Of a DNA stretch of 63,279 nucleotides, positions 42,051-51,325 are shown in pieces (the stretch's first letter is position 1; each line of letters begins with the position of its first letter). The notes beneath the pieces were generated by a model, which saw only the letters and a program-made list of their open reading frames with translations, had not been told where the DNA came from and ran no database searches. The position numbers and the translations under genes are program-made. This stretch comes from Clostridiales bacterium (lineage in GTDB: Bacteria > Bacillota > Clostridia > Lachnospirales > Lachnospiraceae). The stretch covers positions 1 through 63,279 of the forward strand of contig JAAYPT010000012.1 of assembly GCA_012519695.1 (NCBI GenBank), written 5' to 3'.

Positions 42051-44261
42051 TTAGTTTAATGGTGTATCTTCAACTTCACCGGAAATATTTTCTTCGGAAG
42101 TTTCATCAGCAGCTTCTGCATCATTTAAAATCTTAGAATCCTCAATAGTAGTTCCGGTAGTAGTATCTTCAATCACTTCCGGTTTATCAAAGCTTACCTC
42201 GTTAGAACTTCTAAATACGGTTTCAGAGGAACCCATCTGATTTACCATAATACTGTTTGTTCCTTCGTCTAAAGAATTCAAAGAAATTTTTAGATGTGTT
42301 CCATCAATATAAGTTGTAGAAACTTTTTCACCGTTTACAAATACCTTACTCCAACGAGTGAAGTTTTGTCCGGTCAGATATAAGATATTGCCGTCAACCG
42401 ATAAATTATCAATTACAACATCCTGTACACCCATTACTAAGTTAGAAGCAGGGTAGAGGTCTTTCTGACCGTATGCATATCGATTACCATAAAGAATGTC
42501 ATATTGTAATAACTCCATATCATCGGTGTAATTATCGATATCCTGGAAGTTGTTGTTCTGGTGAAGACGGAACATAGTACCTTCATGGATTCCAAGCTGG
42601 TCGGTTACAGCTGCAAGTAACTGAGAAGAAGTAATGTCTCTGTCAATTTTTTCCATGCCAAAGTTATTCCATGTTACATATCTTGTTTTGAAAATGTTTC
42701 CGCTCTTCATATCGCTGTCTTCTAATCCCATAGTAGGAAGGTGGTCACCGAAGAAAACAACAACTGTTTTTTCATCTCTTTGAGATAACATAGTAGTTAA
42801 ATTAGCAATGAACTTATCTACTTCATGAATTTCGTTTACATAATATTCCCATTCATTATTTGCTTCTTCACTATCAGCACCGGTTACAGAAATCTCCGGA
42901 TTTTCAATTACTTTGTCAGTTGGATATGCACCGTGACCCTGAACAGTAATGGTATAGATGAAATCCTGTTGAGGGGTAGCATCCAAAGCTTTTGCAACTT
43001 CATTTACTAAAATATCATCTGTTGGCCAGGTGCCAAGTGGAGTATATTCTGTAATATCCATCATTTCTTTGCTGGTAAAGTTATCAAATCCCATCTGTGA
43101 GAAAGCATTTGCACGGCTGTAGAAGTTACCACCGTTATTGTGAACAACTGCGGTACCATAACCAAGGTTTTTAAGGTCATCTGCAATACTTTCACAGGAG
43201 TTTGTTTTAAAAATAGTTTTGTAAGGATATTCGCCTAAGCCGAAATATCTCATTCCCATACCGGTTAATACTTCAAATTCTGTATTGGCAGTACCGGCAC
43301 CAACCACAGGAACAGTAAGATAACCGGAAGAATAATTAGCGGCTAAGTTCTCAAAGTTTGGAACCGGGTTTTTGGAACATTCCAAAAAGTTAACTTCATT
43401 TGGATCAACAAAGGATTCCAGTAATACACAAATAATATTTGGTTTCTCAACAGAAGCATCCGTAGCAGGTACCGTAACCTTATCTAAAGCTGCCTGAACT
43501 GTTTTATCAGAATAGTTATCAGGGGCTTTCATACCGCGGTCAACAACGCTGGCAGAGAAGCTGTATACAAATCCGTAATCTTTGTAACCCTGTGCAATGT
43601 TTTCAAAATAGCTTGCTAAAATGTTATTACTTACAGCAGCCTGTGTTACCATAGGAATAAAGAGTGCAAAAGCACCAACTGCTAAAATACTTGCAACGCG
43701 GTGTTGTTTTCCGGTGTATTTTGGACCCTTTTTCCATAAAATACCAATAAAAGCAATAACTGCGGCAACAAGAACGATAACTGCAATAGCTTCTCCCTGG
43801 GAGAAATAGTTGCTCTGCATCGTAAATAAATCATTTACAAGTTTTAAATCTGTATAACTAAATGGTGTTACACGTTTTAAAAGTACGCATCCGTTAATGG
43901 TTCCGAGGAAGAGCCAAATAACACTAATAAGTGTACGCATCAAAGCTCTTTTGCGGAAGAAGTAAACTAAATGCAATGATGTAAAGACAATCAAAGAGTT
44001 GTATAGGAATACAAGACTTCGGTCAAACATAAATGAAAATGCATCCAGGAAAGAATGTCTGGAAATTACTTCAATGAAAAAACAGACCAGACAGGCTAAC
44101 AAGTAGTGAAACACCAGTGAGTAACGATTTAGTATGTAAAGCAATCGTTCTCTTTGCTCCGGTTTGAGCAGATGCTTTTTCTCTCTGGCTGCACGTTTTT
44201 CTTTCCAGGACTTGTAATTCGTGTAAAATTTGTGTAAAGTTTCTTTTATACTATTGTACAT
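42051..44261 (-). CDS. LTA synthase family (alkaline phosphatase-like) membrane protein
   Basis: 736 residues. About five hydrophobic spans in the first ~210 residues precede an extracellular sulfatase-type domain. Visible are the metal-binding Glu in ICVLLESFVDPNE, the Thr nucleophile in VVGAGTANTEFEVLTG and FFGDHLPTMG. LtaS-type enzymes transfer glycerol phosphate from phosphatidylglycerol to make lipoteichoic acid; close relatives modify other glycans. The C-terminal ~110 residues are an additional Ig-like segment (GQNFTRWSKVFVNGEKV) and an acidic Thr-rich tail not found in LtaS. RBS GATGAGG. Confidence 0.9.
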   Translation of the reverse strand: MYNSIKETLHKFYTNYKSWKEKRAAREKKHLLKPEQRERLLYILNRYSLVFHYLLACLVCFFIEVISRHSFLDAFSFMFDRSLVFLYNSLIVFTSLHLVYFFRKRALMRTLISVIWLFLGTINGCVLLKRVTPFSYTDLKLVNDLFTMQSNYFSQGEAIAVIVLVAAVIAFIGILWKKGPKYTGKQHRVASILAVGAFALFIPMVTQAAVSNNILASYFENIAQGYKDYGFVYSFSASVVDRGMKAPDNYSDKTVQAALDKVTVPATDASVEKPNIICVLLESFVDPNEVNFLECSKNPVPNFENLAANYSSGYLTVPVVGAGTANTEFEVLTGMGMRYFGLGEYPYKTIFKTNSCESIADDLKNLGYGTAVVHNNGGNFYSRANAFSQMGFDNFTSKEMMDITEYTPLGTWPTDDILVNEVAKALDATPQQDFIYTITVQGHGAYPTDKVIENPEISVTGADSEEANNEWEYYVNEIHEVDKFIANLTTMLSQRDEKTVVVFFGDHLPTMGLEDSDMKSGNIFKTRYVTWNNFGMEKIDRDITSSQLLAAVTDQLGIHEGTMFRLHQNNNFQDIDNYTDDMELLQYDILYGNRYAYGQKDLYPASNLVMGVQDVVIDNLSVDGNILYLTGQNFTRWSKVFVNGEKVSTTYIDGTHLKISLNSLDEGTNSIMVNQMGSSETVFRSSNEVSFDKPEVIEDTTTGTTIEDSKILNDAEAADETSEENISGEVEDTPLN

Positions 44262-44471
44262 ATTTTCCTCATCCTCTATTATTATATGTGGTTAAATTGA
44301 TTTGTAAACTATTTGTGAACAAACTGTAAATACTCTGTTTATCCTAGCAAAGATTAGCGCAAAATAAGGGAAAAGTCAACTAGGAAGGGGCAAAATTTAC
44401 GTTTATTATAATAAAAATTAAGAAAGTCTTTAAAAATTGGTGAAAATGATAAGTAAAGGGCGTGTAAAAAG

Positions 44472-45785
44472 ATGGAAAAATACAAGATATTGAGCAAAAA
44501 AGAGACAGATGACTACATAAGGGAAATAGATAAGAAAGGCAGTATTTTAGGATTAGAGAGTATTCGAGAGCTGATGAAAGAATTAGCAGATGTGCAGGAT
44601 GCCTTAAAAATTATTCATGTAGCAGGAACTAATGGAAAGGGTTCTGTATGTGCAATGTTAGAATCCGTTCTTATAGGGGCAGGTTATCGGGTAGGAAAAT
44701 ACACTTCTCCGGCAGTATTTACCGAGGCAGAACGTTACCGGGTGAATGGTGAGAATATTACAGAAGAGGAATTTGCTAAGAGTATCAGTCAGGTGAAGGC
44801 AGCTTGTGAACGAATGCTGGATAAAGGTTTGAGCCAGCCTACCAGATTTGAAGTAGAGACAGCAGCAGCCTTTTTATATTTTTATCAGAAAAAGTGTGAT
44901 ATTGTTATTTTAGAAACAGGAATGGGCGGGGCAACGGATGCGACTAATATAATAAGGAAGTCTTTGGTGAGTATCTTAACATCTATCAGTCGAGATCATA
45001 TGGGATTTTTAGGTGATACCATAGAAGAAATTGCAGCGGTGAAGGCTGGAATTATCAAGAAACATGGAAAAGTAGTAGCGATGTGTCCGGAAAGTGGAGT
45101 GAGAAAGATAATCGATGCAGCTTGTGAAAAACAAGAGGCGGAGGTAGTGTATACGAATCCAGAGCAGGTAAGGGAAGTTCGGATAACCAATCACAGGCTT
45201 TGTTTCTTACACGAAGAGCTGGGAGAAATAAAGCTAAAAATGATGGGAAAGTATCAAGTGCAAAATGCATTGTGTGTCATAGAGGCAGTAAAACAATTGG
45301 AAAAACAGGGGTATGCTATCTCAAGAGAACAATTAAAGCAAGGGCTGGAGAAGGCTGAGTGGGAAGGAAGATTTTCTATTCTAAACGAACAGCCGCTTCT
45401 GGTAATAGATGGGGCACATAACGAAGATGCAGCAAAAAAATTAAGGGAAACTCTGGAAATGGGTTTTACAAAATACAAAATTATATATATAATAGGGGTA
45501 CTTGCAGATAAAGAGCATGAAAAAATGTTAAAACAGATGCTTCCGTTAGCAGAAAAGGTGTTTACGGTAACACCACATAATCCAAGAGCGATGAATGGAA
45601 AAGAATTGGCGAAGGAAGCATTGAAATATCATAAAGACGTTACCTTTGTTCCAGAAATAAAAGAAGCAGTAGATATGGCAATGAAGGAAGCAAAAGAAGA
45701 GCAGAAAATGGTACTTGCCTTTGGCTCTTTATCCTATCTGGGTGAAGTAAAAAAAGCTCTTAAGGAGATAAAAATACATGATTGA
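44472..45785 (+). CDS. folC: Bifunctional dihydrofolate/folylpolyglutamate synthase
   Basis: 437-residue Mur-ligase-type enzyme that adds glutamate to dihydropteroate and folates. P-loop [18 protein letters not shown] near residue 52, [45 protein letters not shown] and [15 protein letters not shown] are present. It is the first gene of the folate operon and overlaps folE by 8 bp. The divergent gap 44262-44471 holds AT-rich DNA and no recognised riboswitch. Confidence 0.94.
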   Translation: MEKYKILSKKETDDYIREIDKKGSILGLESIRELMKELADVQDALKIIHVAGTNGKGSVCAMLESVLIGAGYRVGKYTSPAVFTEAERYRVNGENITEEEFAKSISQVKAACERMLDKGLSQPTRFEVETAAAFLYFYQKKCDIVILETGMGGATDATNIIRKSLVSILTSISRDHMGFLGDTIEEIAAVKAGIIKKHGKVVAMCPESGVRKIIDAACEKQEAEVVYTNPEQVREVRITNHRLCFLHEELGEIKLKMMGKYQVQNALCVIEAVKQLEKQGYAISREQLKQGLEKAEWEGRFSILNEQPLLVIDGAHNEDAAKKLRETLEMGFTKYKIIYIIGVLADKEHEKMLKQMLPLAEKVFTVTPHNPRAMNGKELAKEALKYHKDVTFVPEIKEAVDMAMKEAKEEQKMVLAFGSLSYLGEVKKALKEIKIHD

Positions 45786-46335
45786 TAAGAAAAAAATTGA
45801 AGCAGGCGTAAAACTTCTTCTGGAAGGCATGGGAGAAGATGTAAATCGAGAGGGACTGATAGAAACACCACAACGGATTGCCAGAATGTATGAAGAAATT
45901 TTTGGCGGATTGGGACAGACTCCGGAGAAACATTTGTCAAAAACATTTTCGGTAAATGATAATAATATGGTACTGGAAAAGGATATCGTATTTTATTCTA
46001 CCTGTGAACATCATTTATTGCCCTTTTACGGAAAGGCACATGTGGCATACATACCGGATGGAAAAGTGGTAGGATTGAGTAAATTAGCAAGGACAGTGGA
46101 AGTGTATGCAAAACGCCCACAGCTTCAGGAACAGTTGACAGCCCAAATAGCAGATGCACTGATGGAGTATTTAAAACCGCAAGGAGCAATGGTAGTGATA
46201 GAAGCAGAGCATATGTGTATGACTATGCGTGGAATCAAAAAGCCGGGAGCCCAGACAGTGACCTGTGTCACAAGAGGCGTTTTTGCGGAAAATGAAAAAC
46301 TCCAGAATACGTTTTGGCATATGTTGGAACGATAG
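45778..46335 (+). CDS. folE: GTP cyclohydrolase I
   Basis: Converts GTP to dihydroneopterin triphosphate. 185 residues. The zinc site is [20 protein letters not shown] and [20 protein letters not shown], with Cys in both, so this is the FolE1 zinc-dependent type. ATG 45778 overlaps the folC end; the TAG is directly followed by the start region of the HD gene, so translation is coupled. Confidence 0.96.
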   Translation: MIDKKKIEAGVKLLLEGMGEDVNREGLIETPQRIARMYEEIFGGLGQTPEKHLSKTFSVNDNNMVLEKDIVFYSTCEHHLLPFYGKAHVAYIPDGKVVGLSKLARTVEVYAKRPQLQEQLTAQIADALMEYLKPQGAMVVIEAEHMCMTMRGIKKPGAQTVTCVTRGVFAENEKLQNTFWHMLER

Positions 46336-46347
46336 ATGGGAGAAAAC

Positions 46348-46863
46348 ATGAAGCAGGAAAGTGGTATAAAAACGTGTAACCAGATGGAGTACTTAAGAAG
46401 ATTGATACAGGAAACAGATTATCTGGAACGAATGAAAGAACTAGAAACGCTGGAACAGGATCGAAAGTTTTGCCGTCATGGGTTGCAACATGTGTTAGAC
46501 GTGGCACGTCTTGCGTGGATAAAAGTATTAGAAGAACAACAGCCGGTGGAAAAGGAGCAATTGTATCTTACGGCATTGTTGCATGATATGGGAAGAATTG
46601 CAGAATACCGGCAAGGGATTCCTCATCATGAGGCAGGAATTATTATGGCGAGAAATTATTTACAACAAATCGGTTATCCACAGGAAAAGTGTGAATTGAT
46701 TTTTGAAGCCATTCAGGAACATCGAAACAAAGAAAAGTTAAATAAAGATTTTATAAGTATTATAAAGCAGGCGGATAATCAGTCCAGAAATTGTTTCTTT
46801 TGCGAAGCAGGAAAAGAATGTAAATGGAGTGAAGAACGAAAAAATTACACGATAGTATCATAA
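46348..46863 (+). CDS. HD-domain phosphohydrolase in the folate operon
   Basis: 171 residues. HD motif residues: His in FCRHGLQHVLDVARLAW, HD in YLTALLHDMGRIAEY and a later His in FEAIQEHRNKEK; a C-terminal Cys-rich tail (NCFFCEAGKECKW) follows. Its place between folE and folP suggests it removes phosphates from dihydroneopterin triphosphate, the step done by FolQ elsewhere. This is inferred from context; no NUDIX FolQ is present. ATG 46348 has GGGAGA before it; the ATG at 46336 directly after the folE stop is the alternative. Confidence 0.82.
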   Translation: MKQESGIKTCNQMEYLRRLIQETDYLERMKELETLEQDRKFCRHGLQHVLDVARLAWIKVLEEQQPVEKEQLYLTALLHDMGRIAEYRQGIPHHEAGIIMARNYLQQIGYPQEKCELIFEAIQEHRNKEKLNKDFISIIKQADNQSRNCFFCEAGKECKWSEERKNYTIVS

Positions 46864-46930
46864 GAAAAATGCAAACATTTGGCACATACTGTATATAGCA
46901 CATATCATACATAGTAAGAGGAGACAGAAG

Positions 46931-47743
46931 ATGAAAATAGGCAATAAAAACTTTGAAACAGACAAGCATACATATATCATGGGAATATTGAATGTAACAC
47001 CGGATTCTTTTTCCGATGGAGGCAAGTTTAACGAGACGGAGGCTGCATTGGTACATACCCAACGGATGATAGAAGATGGAGCAGACATCATTGATATTGG
47101 TGGAGAATCTACCAGACCGGGACATATACAGATTACAGAAGAGGAAGAAATTGAACGTACCGCGCCTATAATAGAAAAAATTAAATCAACATTTGATATA
47201 CCGGTATCTATTGACACATACAAAGCTAAGGTGGCACAGGCAGCAGTAGAGGCAGGAGCAGATCTTGTAAATGATATCTGGGGACTTAAGTATGATGAGA
47301 AAATAGCAGAAGTGATAGCAGCTTCTAATGTGGCATGTTGTTTAATGCATAATCGGGATAACCATGATTATCAGAATTATATGGCAGAGGTAAAACAGGA
47401 CCTACAGGAAACCATTGCCTTAGCAAAAAAAGCAGGAATTGCAGATGAAAAGATTATGTTAGATCCGGGAGTAGGATTTGGAAAGACCTATGAAAATAAT
47501 CTGGAGATTATTTATAAGATGGAGGAATTAGAGGAACTGGGCTATCCGTTATTACTTGGAACTTCCAGAAAGTCTGTCATAGGATTGACCTTAGATCTGC
47601 CGGTTACAGAACGTGTGGAAGGAACACTGGTCACAACTGTATTAGCCGTTATGAAACACTATTCCTTTGTGCGAGTACATGATGTAAAGGAAAACAAACG
47701 TGCCATTCAGATGGCAGAAGCAATCCGGGAGGGCTGGAAATAG
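46931..47743 (+). CDS. folP: Dihydropteroate synthase
   Basis: Joins p-aminobenzoate and hydroxymethyl-dihydropterin diphosphate; the target of sulfonamides. 270 residues. TIM-barrel motifs are MGILNVTPDSFSDGG, IIDIGGESTRPG, VSIDTYKAKVAQAA, MLDPGVGFGKTYENN and LLGTSRKSVIG. RBS AGAGGAGA. It is 67 bp after the HD gene, and its stop overlaps the GTG of folBK by one base. Confidence 0.96.
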   Translation: MKIGNKNFETDKHTYIMGILNVTPDSFSDGGKFNETEAALVHTQRMIEDGADIIDIGGESTRPGHIQITEEEEIERTAPIIEKIKSTFDIPVSIDTYKAKVAQAAVEAGADLVNDIWGLKYDEKIAEVIAASNVACCLMHNRDNHDYQNYMAEVKQDLQETIALAKKAGIADEKIMLDPGVGFGKTYENNLEIIYKMEELEELGYPLLLGTSRKSVIGLTLDLPVTERVEGTLVTTVLAVMKHYSFVRVHDVKENKRAIQMAEAIREGWK

Positions 47744-48579
47744 TGGAAAAGGAAAGTTTGGATAAGATTCACATTAAGAATCTGGAGGTTTTTGGAAATC
47801 ATGGAGTTTTTCCGGAAGAGAACAAATTAGGACAAAAGTTTCTGGTGAATGCGGTGCTTTATACCAGTACCAGAGAAGCCGGAAAAACGGATGACTTAAC
47901 AAAGTCCATTCATTATGGGGAAGTATCCCATTTTATCACAAAATATATGATGGAGCATACATTTCAACTAATTGAATCAGTAGCAGAACAGTTAGCAGAG
48001 GCATTGTTGCTTCAATTTGAACATTTAAAGTGGATTGATTTGGAGATACAAAAGCCGTGGGCACCGATTGGACTTCCACTTGAGTCGGTGTCGGTAGAAA
48101 TCAGTCGTGGCTGGCATGAGGCTTTTATTGCCACAGGTTCCAACCTGGGAGACCGGGGAGAATATATTCGAAAAGGAATCGAGGCATTAGCAGCATGCAA
48201 GGAATGTGTGGTGGAAAAAGAATCGCAGTTGATTGTAACAGAACCGTATGGAGTAACGGATCAACCGGAATTCTTAAATGGAATGTTACAGGTAAGAACA
48301 TTATTAAGTCCCATTGAACTGCTTCATAAGTTAAATGAAATAGAAGCAGCGGCGTATCGAGAAAGAAAGGTACATTGGGGACCACGCACTTTGGACTTGG
48401 ATATCATTTTTTATGATAATCAGGTTATTGACATACCACAGCTTACCGTTCCCCATGTAGATATGCAGAACCGTCAGTTTGTTTTAGAACCCTTGGCAGA
48501 ATTGGCACCATGGTATCGACATCCAATTCTAGGAAAAACAGTAAAAGAACTGCTTATTTCGCTTGAAAATGAAAATTAA
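47743..48579 (+). CDS. folK: Fused dihydroneopterin aldolase / HPPK (FolBK)
   Basis: 278-residue fusion from GTG 47743. Residues 1-120 are FolB: IHIKNLEVFGNHGVFPEEN, DLTKSIHYGEVSHFI and LEIQKPWAPIGLPLESVSV. Residues 126-278 are FolK: AFIATGSNLGDRGEYIRKGI, VTEPYGVTDQPEFLNGM and WGPRTLDLDIIFYDN. Together they carry out two successive steps from dihydroneopterin to the pterin diphosphate. It closes the operon folC-folE-HD-folP-folBK. No pabA or folA is present. Confidence 0.95.
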   Translation: MEKESLDKIHIKNLEVFGNHGVFPEENKLGQKFLVNAVLYTSTREAGKTDDLTKSIHYGEVSHFITKYMMEHTFQLIESVAEQLAEALLLQFEHLKWIDLEIQKPWAPIGLPLESVSVEISRGWHEAFIATGSNLGDRGEYIRKGIEALAACKECVVEKESQLIVTEPYGVTDQPEFLNGMLQVRTLLSPIELLHKLNEIEAAAYRERKVHWGPRTLDLDIIFYDNQVIDIPQLTVPHVDMQNRQFVLEPLAELAPWYRHPILGKTVKELLISLENEN

Positions 48580-48670
48580 CAGAAAATATTAAAGTATTTT
48601 GCAAAAATACCGATAAAATAGATATAAGAAACCAGTAGTACAGATTCCATCCAGGGAAGGAGGAATAGGT

Positions 48671-49024
48671 ATGAGAGAATTCTATTTTGTTGTAAGTCCT
48701 GTGGAAAAACATCAGGAGAGAGAAATACGGGTTTTTGGTGTAGAAAAGGGAAGAAGGCAGGAGGCAAGTTATCAGGAAGCGGAAAGACAGGCAGAATACG
48801 AAATGCCCATTTATAAAAAACAGCAGGTAACGGACTATCAAACGCCTGTTTCCGAAAGTGTCCAAAGACCACATATTTGTACCAATTTATCTTCGCAAAT
48901 GGAAATGATGAAGGGATGTAATATTTCCATGGAGGAGCGGCAGGAGCAGATTGCCTTTCAGAAGAAAGCACAGGAAAACAGAAATAAACGACGTCAGATG
49001 GCAACGGCTTATGGAAGAGAATAG
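48671..49024 (+). CDS. Hypothetical protein, first gene of MoxR/VWA cassette
   Basis: 117 residues, highly charged and Gln/Glu/Arg-rich (REFYFVVSPVEKHQEREIRV, then QEASYQEAERQAEYE), with a C-terminal basic helix KKAQENRNKRRQM. No signal peptide or recognised domain. RBS AAGGAGGAA. It lies 15 bp before the LRR gene. A promoter-like TTGCAA, 18-bp spacer and TATAAG occurs near 48599-48628. It is likely a partner in the four-gene cassette, of unknown function. Confidence 0.65.
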   Translation: MREFYFVVSPVEKHQEREIRVFGVEKGRRQEASYQEAERQAEYEMPIYKKQQVTDYQTPVSESVQRPHICTNLSSQMEMMKGCNISMEERQEQIAFQKKAQENRNKRRQMATAYGRE

Positions 49025-49039
49025 AGTAGGAATTTAGAA

Positions 49040-49969
49040 ATGGAACAGCAGAAGTTTGCATATGAACAAATAGAAAATGGAATCCGAATTTTACGCTGCT
49101 ATGGAAATAGCGGATGTGTAAAAATACCGGAACAGATAGAAGGACAGCCCGTTACTGAGCTTGCTGCCTATGCATTTGCAAAAGAAATGGATAGCGAGCC
49201 GGAAAATACCAGTGGGCTGTCCTGTATTTGTGGAGAAGATTTACAAGAACTGCATTTACCAAGAACCATAAAACGTCTGGGACGCTATATTTTCTATAAT
49301 TGTATTCAATTTGAAAAGTTTTTCTTTTACAGTAATATTTCTTATATGGGAGCAGGTGCATTTACCGGATGTGAGAAGTTGTCTTACTTGAATATGCAGG
49401 AAGTGCCGGAAGAAAAATCCTGCTTACGAGAAATTCTTTCAGATTTGAAACAGAAGGTTCAGGTAAAAGTATTGTCAGAGGAAAAGTGTAAATATGAACT
49501 GGTCTATCCGGAATTTTTTGAAGAAGCAGAGGAAAACACCCCTGCGCGTATTATTAACACGGTTACCCATGGAATGGGAATTCAATATCGCAATGCTTTT
49601 CGAGATACCAAGGTTATCTTTCGGGAATATGATAAATTATTTGAAACAGGAAAATATAATGTAGATTTAACAACCGGAGTTGAGGTGGCAGCAGCAAGAC
49701 TATCCTACCCAATTGAGTTAGAAGAAAATGCAAAGAAAGATTACATCCTGTTTTTGAAGAAATATTTAGAACAGGCAGCAAATATTTTCTTGCAAAGTGA
49801 AGAACAGGAAAAATTGCGTTGGTTAGCAGAAACATTTGTTACCACAAAAGAAGAAATGGATATTTTGTTAAAACAGGCGGCGAATCAGGAGCAAGCAGAG
49901 AAAGTCAGTATGTTGATGGATATCAAACATCAGAGATTTTCTCAAAAGAAGAAAAAGTTTTCTCTTTAA
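49040..49969 (+). CDS. BspA-type leucine-rich repeat protein (cytoplasmic)
   Basis: 309 residues. The N-terminal half holds LRR_5 repeats (VKIPEQIEGQPVTELAAYAF; LHLPRTIKRLGRYIFYNCIQ; ISYMGAGAFTGCEKLSYLNM), as in BspA surface proteins, but without signal peptide or anchor. The C-terminal half (about 165-309) is helical with AARLSYPIELEENAKKDYIL and ends in a basic tail KQRFSQKKKKF-like stretch. It lies 12 bp before the VWA gene. The LRR may recognise a partner for the AAA/VWA machine; this is inferred. Confidence 0.8.
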   Translation: MEQQKFAYEQIENGIRILRCYGNSGCVKIPEQIEGQPVTELAAYAFAKEMDSEPENTSGLSCICGEDLQELHLPRTIKRLGRYIFYNCIQFEKFFFYSNISYMGAGAFTGCEKLSYLNMQEVPEEKSCLREILSDLKQKVQVKVLSEEKCKYELVYPEFFEEAEENTPARIINTVTHGMGIQYRNAFRDTKVIFREYDKLFETGKYNVDLTTGVEVAAARLSYPIELEENAKKDYILFLKKYLEQAANIFLQSEEQEKLRWLAETFVTTKEEMDILLKQAANQEQAEKVSMLMDIKHQRFSQKKKKFSL

Positions 49970-49981
49970 AAAGGAGTTTCT

Positions 49982-51325
49982 ATGTTTGAAGAACAACTGT
50001 TAGAAAAAGTAAATATCTGTCAGGAGATTTTGCAGGACAGTAAAAATGAACTGTATCTGAATATGCGTTTTTTGGATGTGGCACTAAATACCTTTCAGTT
50101 GCAGGCAACAATGGAGCGGGAACGAACAGCTACAGATGGTATGAACTATTATTTTAATCCGGAGTATATCAGGGAACAGTATAAGAGTAGCAGTCAGAGC
50201 ATGAATCGTTGTTATCTGCATAGTGTGTTGCATTGTCTGTTTGGACATCCATGGCATATGCCGGTTGTAAAAGAAGAAAGCCAGGCGGAAAAGGAAACAT
50301 TGTGGAATCTTGCATGCGATATTACCGTAGAGCATATTATGGACGGCTTATATTATCGTTGCCTGAGGCTACCTGCCAATCCTTATCGAAAACTGGTATA
50401 CCGTAATTTGCTAGAACATATGCCGGTAATTAACGCAGAAGCAGTATTTCATGTGTTAGAGAAAAATCCCATGGATCCCAGAGCACAAGCAAGAATGTTG
50501 TTAGAATTTAGGATAGATGACCATGATTTGTGGGAAAGACAGGAAAATGCACCCAATGCTCCCATGGAACAGCAAAATCAGTGGAAAGATATTCGCGATA
50601 AGATGGAAACAGAGTTGGAGACTTTTTCAAAGGAGGCGGCGGAGGATTCTAAAAGTCTGGTAGAACAGTTAAAAGTAGAAAATCGGAAACGATACGATTA
50701 CCGTACTTTTTTGAAAAAGTTTTGTGTTTTGAAAGAAGAAATGCAAGTAGATATGGACAGCTTTGATTATATTTTTTATAATTACGGCATGGAAATGTAT
50801 GGAAACATGCCTCTTATTGAACCACAGGAAACAAAGGAAGTTAAGAAAATCGAGGACTTTGTGATTGTGATTGATACCTCAATGTCTTGCAAAGCGCAAC
50901 TGGTACAAAAGTTTTTAGAAGAGACATATAGTATCTTAAGTCAGGCGGAATCCTTTTACCGTCGGTTTCGTATCCACATTATCCAGTGTGATGAGCGGGT
51001 ACAGTCCGATGTAGTGATTGAAAAAGCAGAACAATTGCGCACCTATATGGAACAGTTTGAAGTAAAAGGACTGGGTGGGACAGATTTTCGTCCGGCATTT
51101 GAATATGTAAATCGTTTATTAGCAGAAAAAGCATTTCAAAAATTGCGGGGATTGATTTATTTTACCGATGGATATGGAACATTTCCGCTGAAAAAGCCCA
51201 TGTACGATACCGCATTTGTGTTTTTCAAGGAAGATTATCTGGATGTAGATGTGCCACCATGGGCGATAAAACTTATTTTAAGTGAAGAAGATATTGGAAA
51301 TGCAGTGGAGGAAAGTAGAATATGA
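49982..51325 (+). CDS. VWA-like protein with putative metallopeptidase N-terminus (DUF2201 type)
   Basis: 447 residues. The N-terminal half has a His-rich motif, CYLHSVLHCLFGHPWH, resembling the zinc site of the putative metallopeptidases fused to VWA_2 (DUF2201). The C-terminal third is a VWA-like fold with MIDAS-type VIVIDTSMSC near residue 298 and GLGGTDFRPAFEYVN. Such proteins work with MoxR-type AAA ATPases. It overlaps the ATPase gene by four bases (ATGA), so the two are translationally coupled. RBS AAAGGAG. Confidence 0.85.
   Translation: MFEEQLLEKVNICQEILQDSKNELYLNMRFLDVALNTFQLQATMERERTATDGMNYYFNPEYIREQYKSSSQSMNRCYLHSVLHCLFGHPWHMPVVKEESQAEKETLWNLACDITVEHIMDGLYYRCLRLPANPYRKLVYRNLLEHMPVINAEAVFHVLEKNPMDPRAQARMLLEFRIDDHDLWERQENAPNAPMEQQNQWKDIRDKMETELETFSKEAAEDSKSLVEQLKVENRKRYDYRTFLKKFCVLKEEMQVDMDSFDYIFYNYGMEMYGNMPLIEPQETKEVKKIEDFVIVIDTSMSCKAQLVQKFLEETYSILSQAESFYRRFRIHIIQCDERVQSDVVIEKAEQLRTYMEQFEVKGLGGTDFRPAFEYVNRLLAEKAFQKLRGLIYFTDGYGTFPLKKPMYDTAFVFFKEDYLDVDVPPWAIKLILSEEDIGNAVEESRI

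Noticed and set aside
44262-44471. THF riboswitch before the folate operon
   Set aside because: The AT-rich gap shows no THF-I or THF-II motif or pseudoknot-like pairing.
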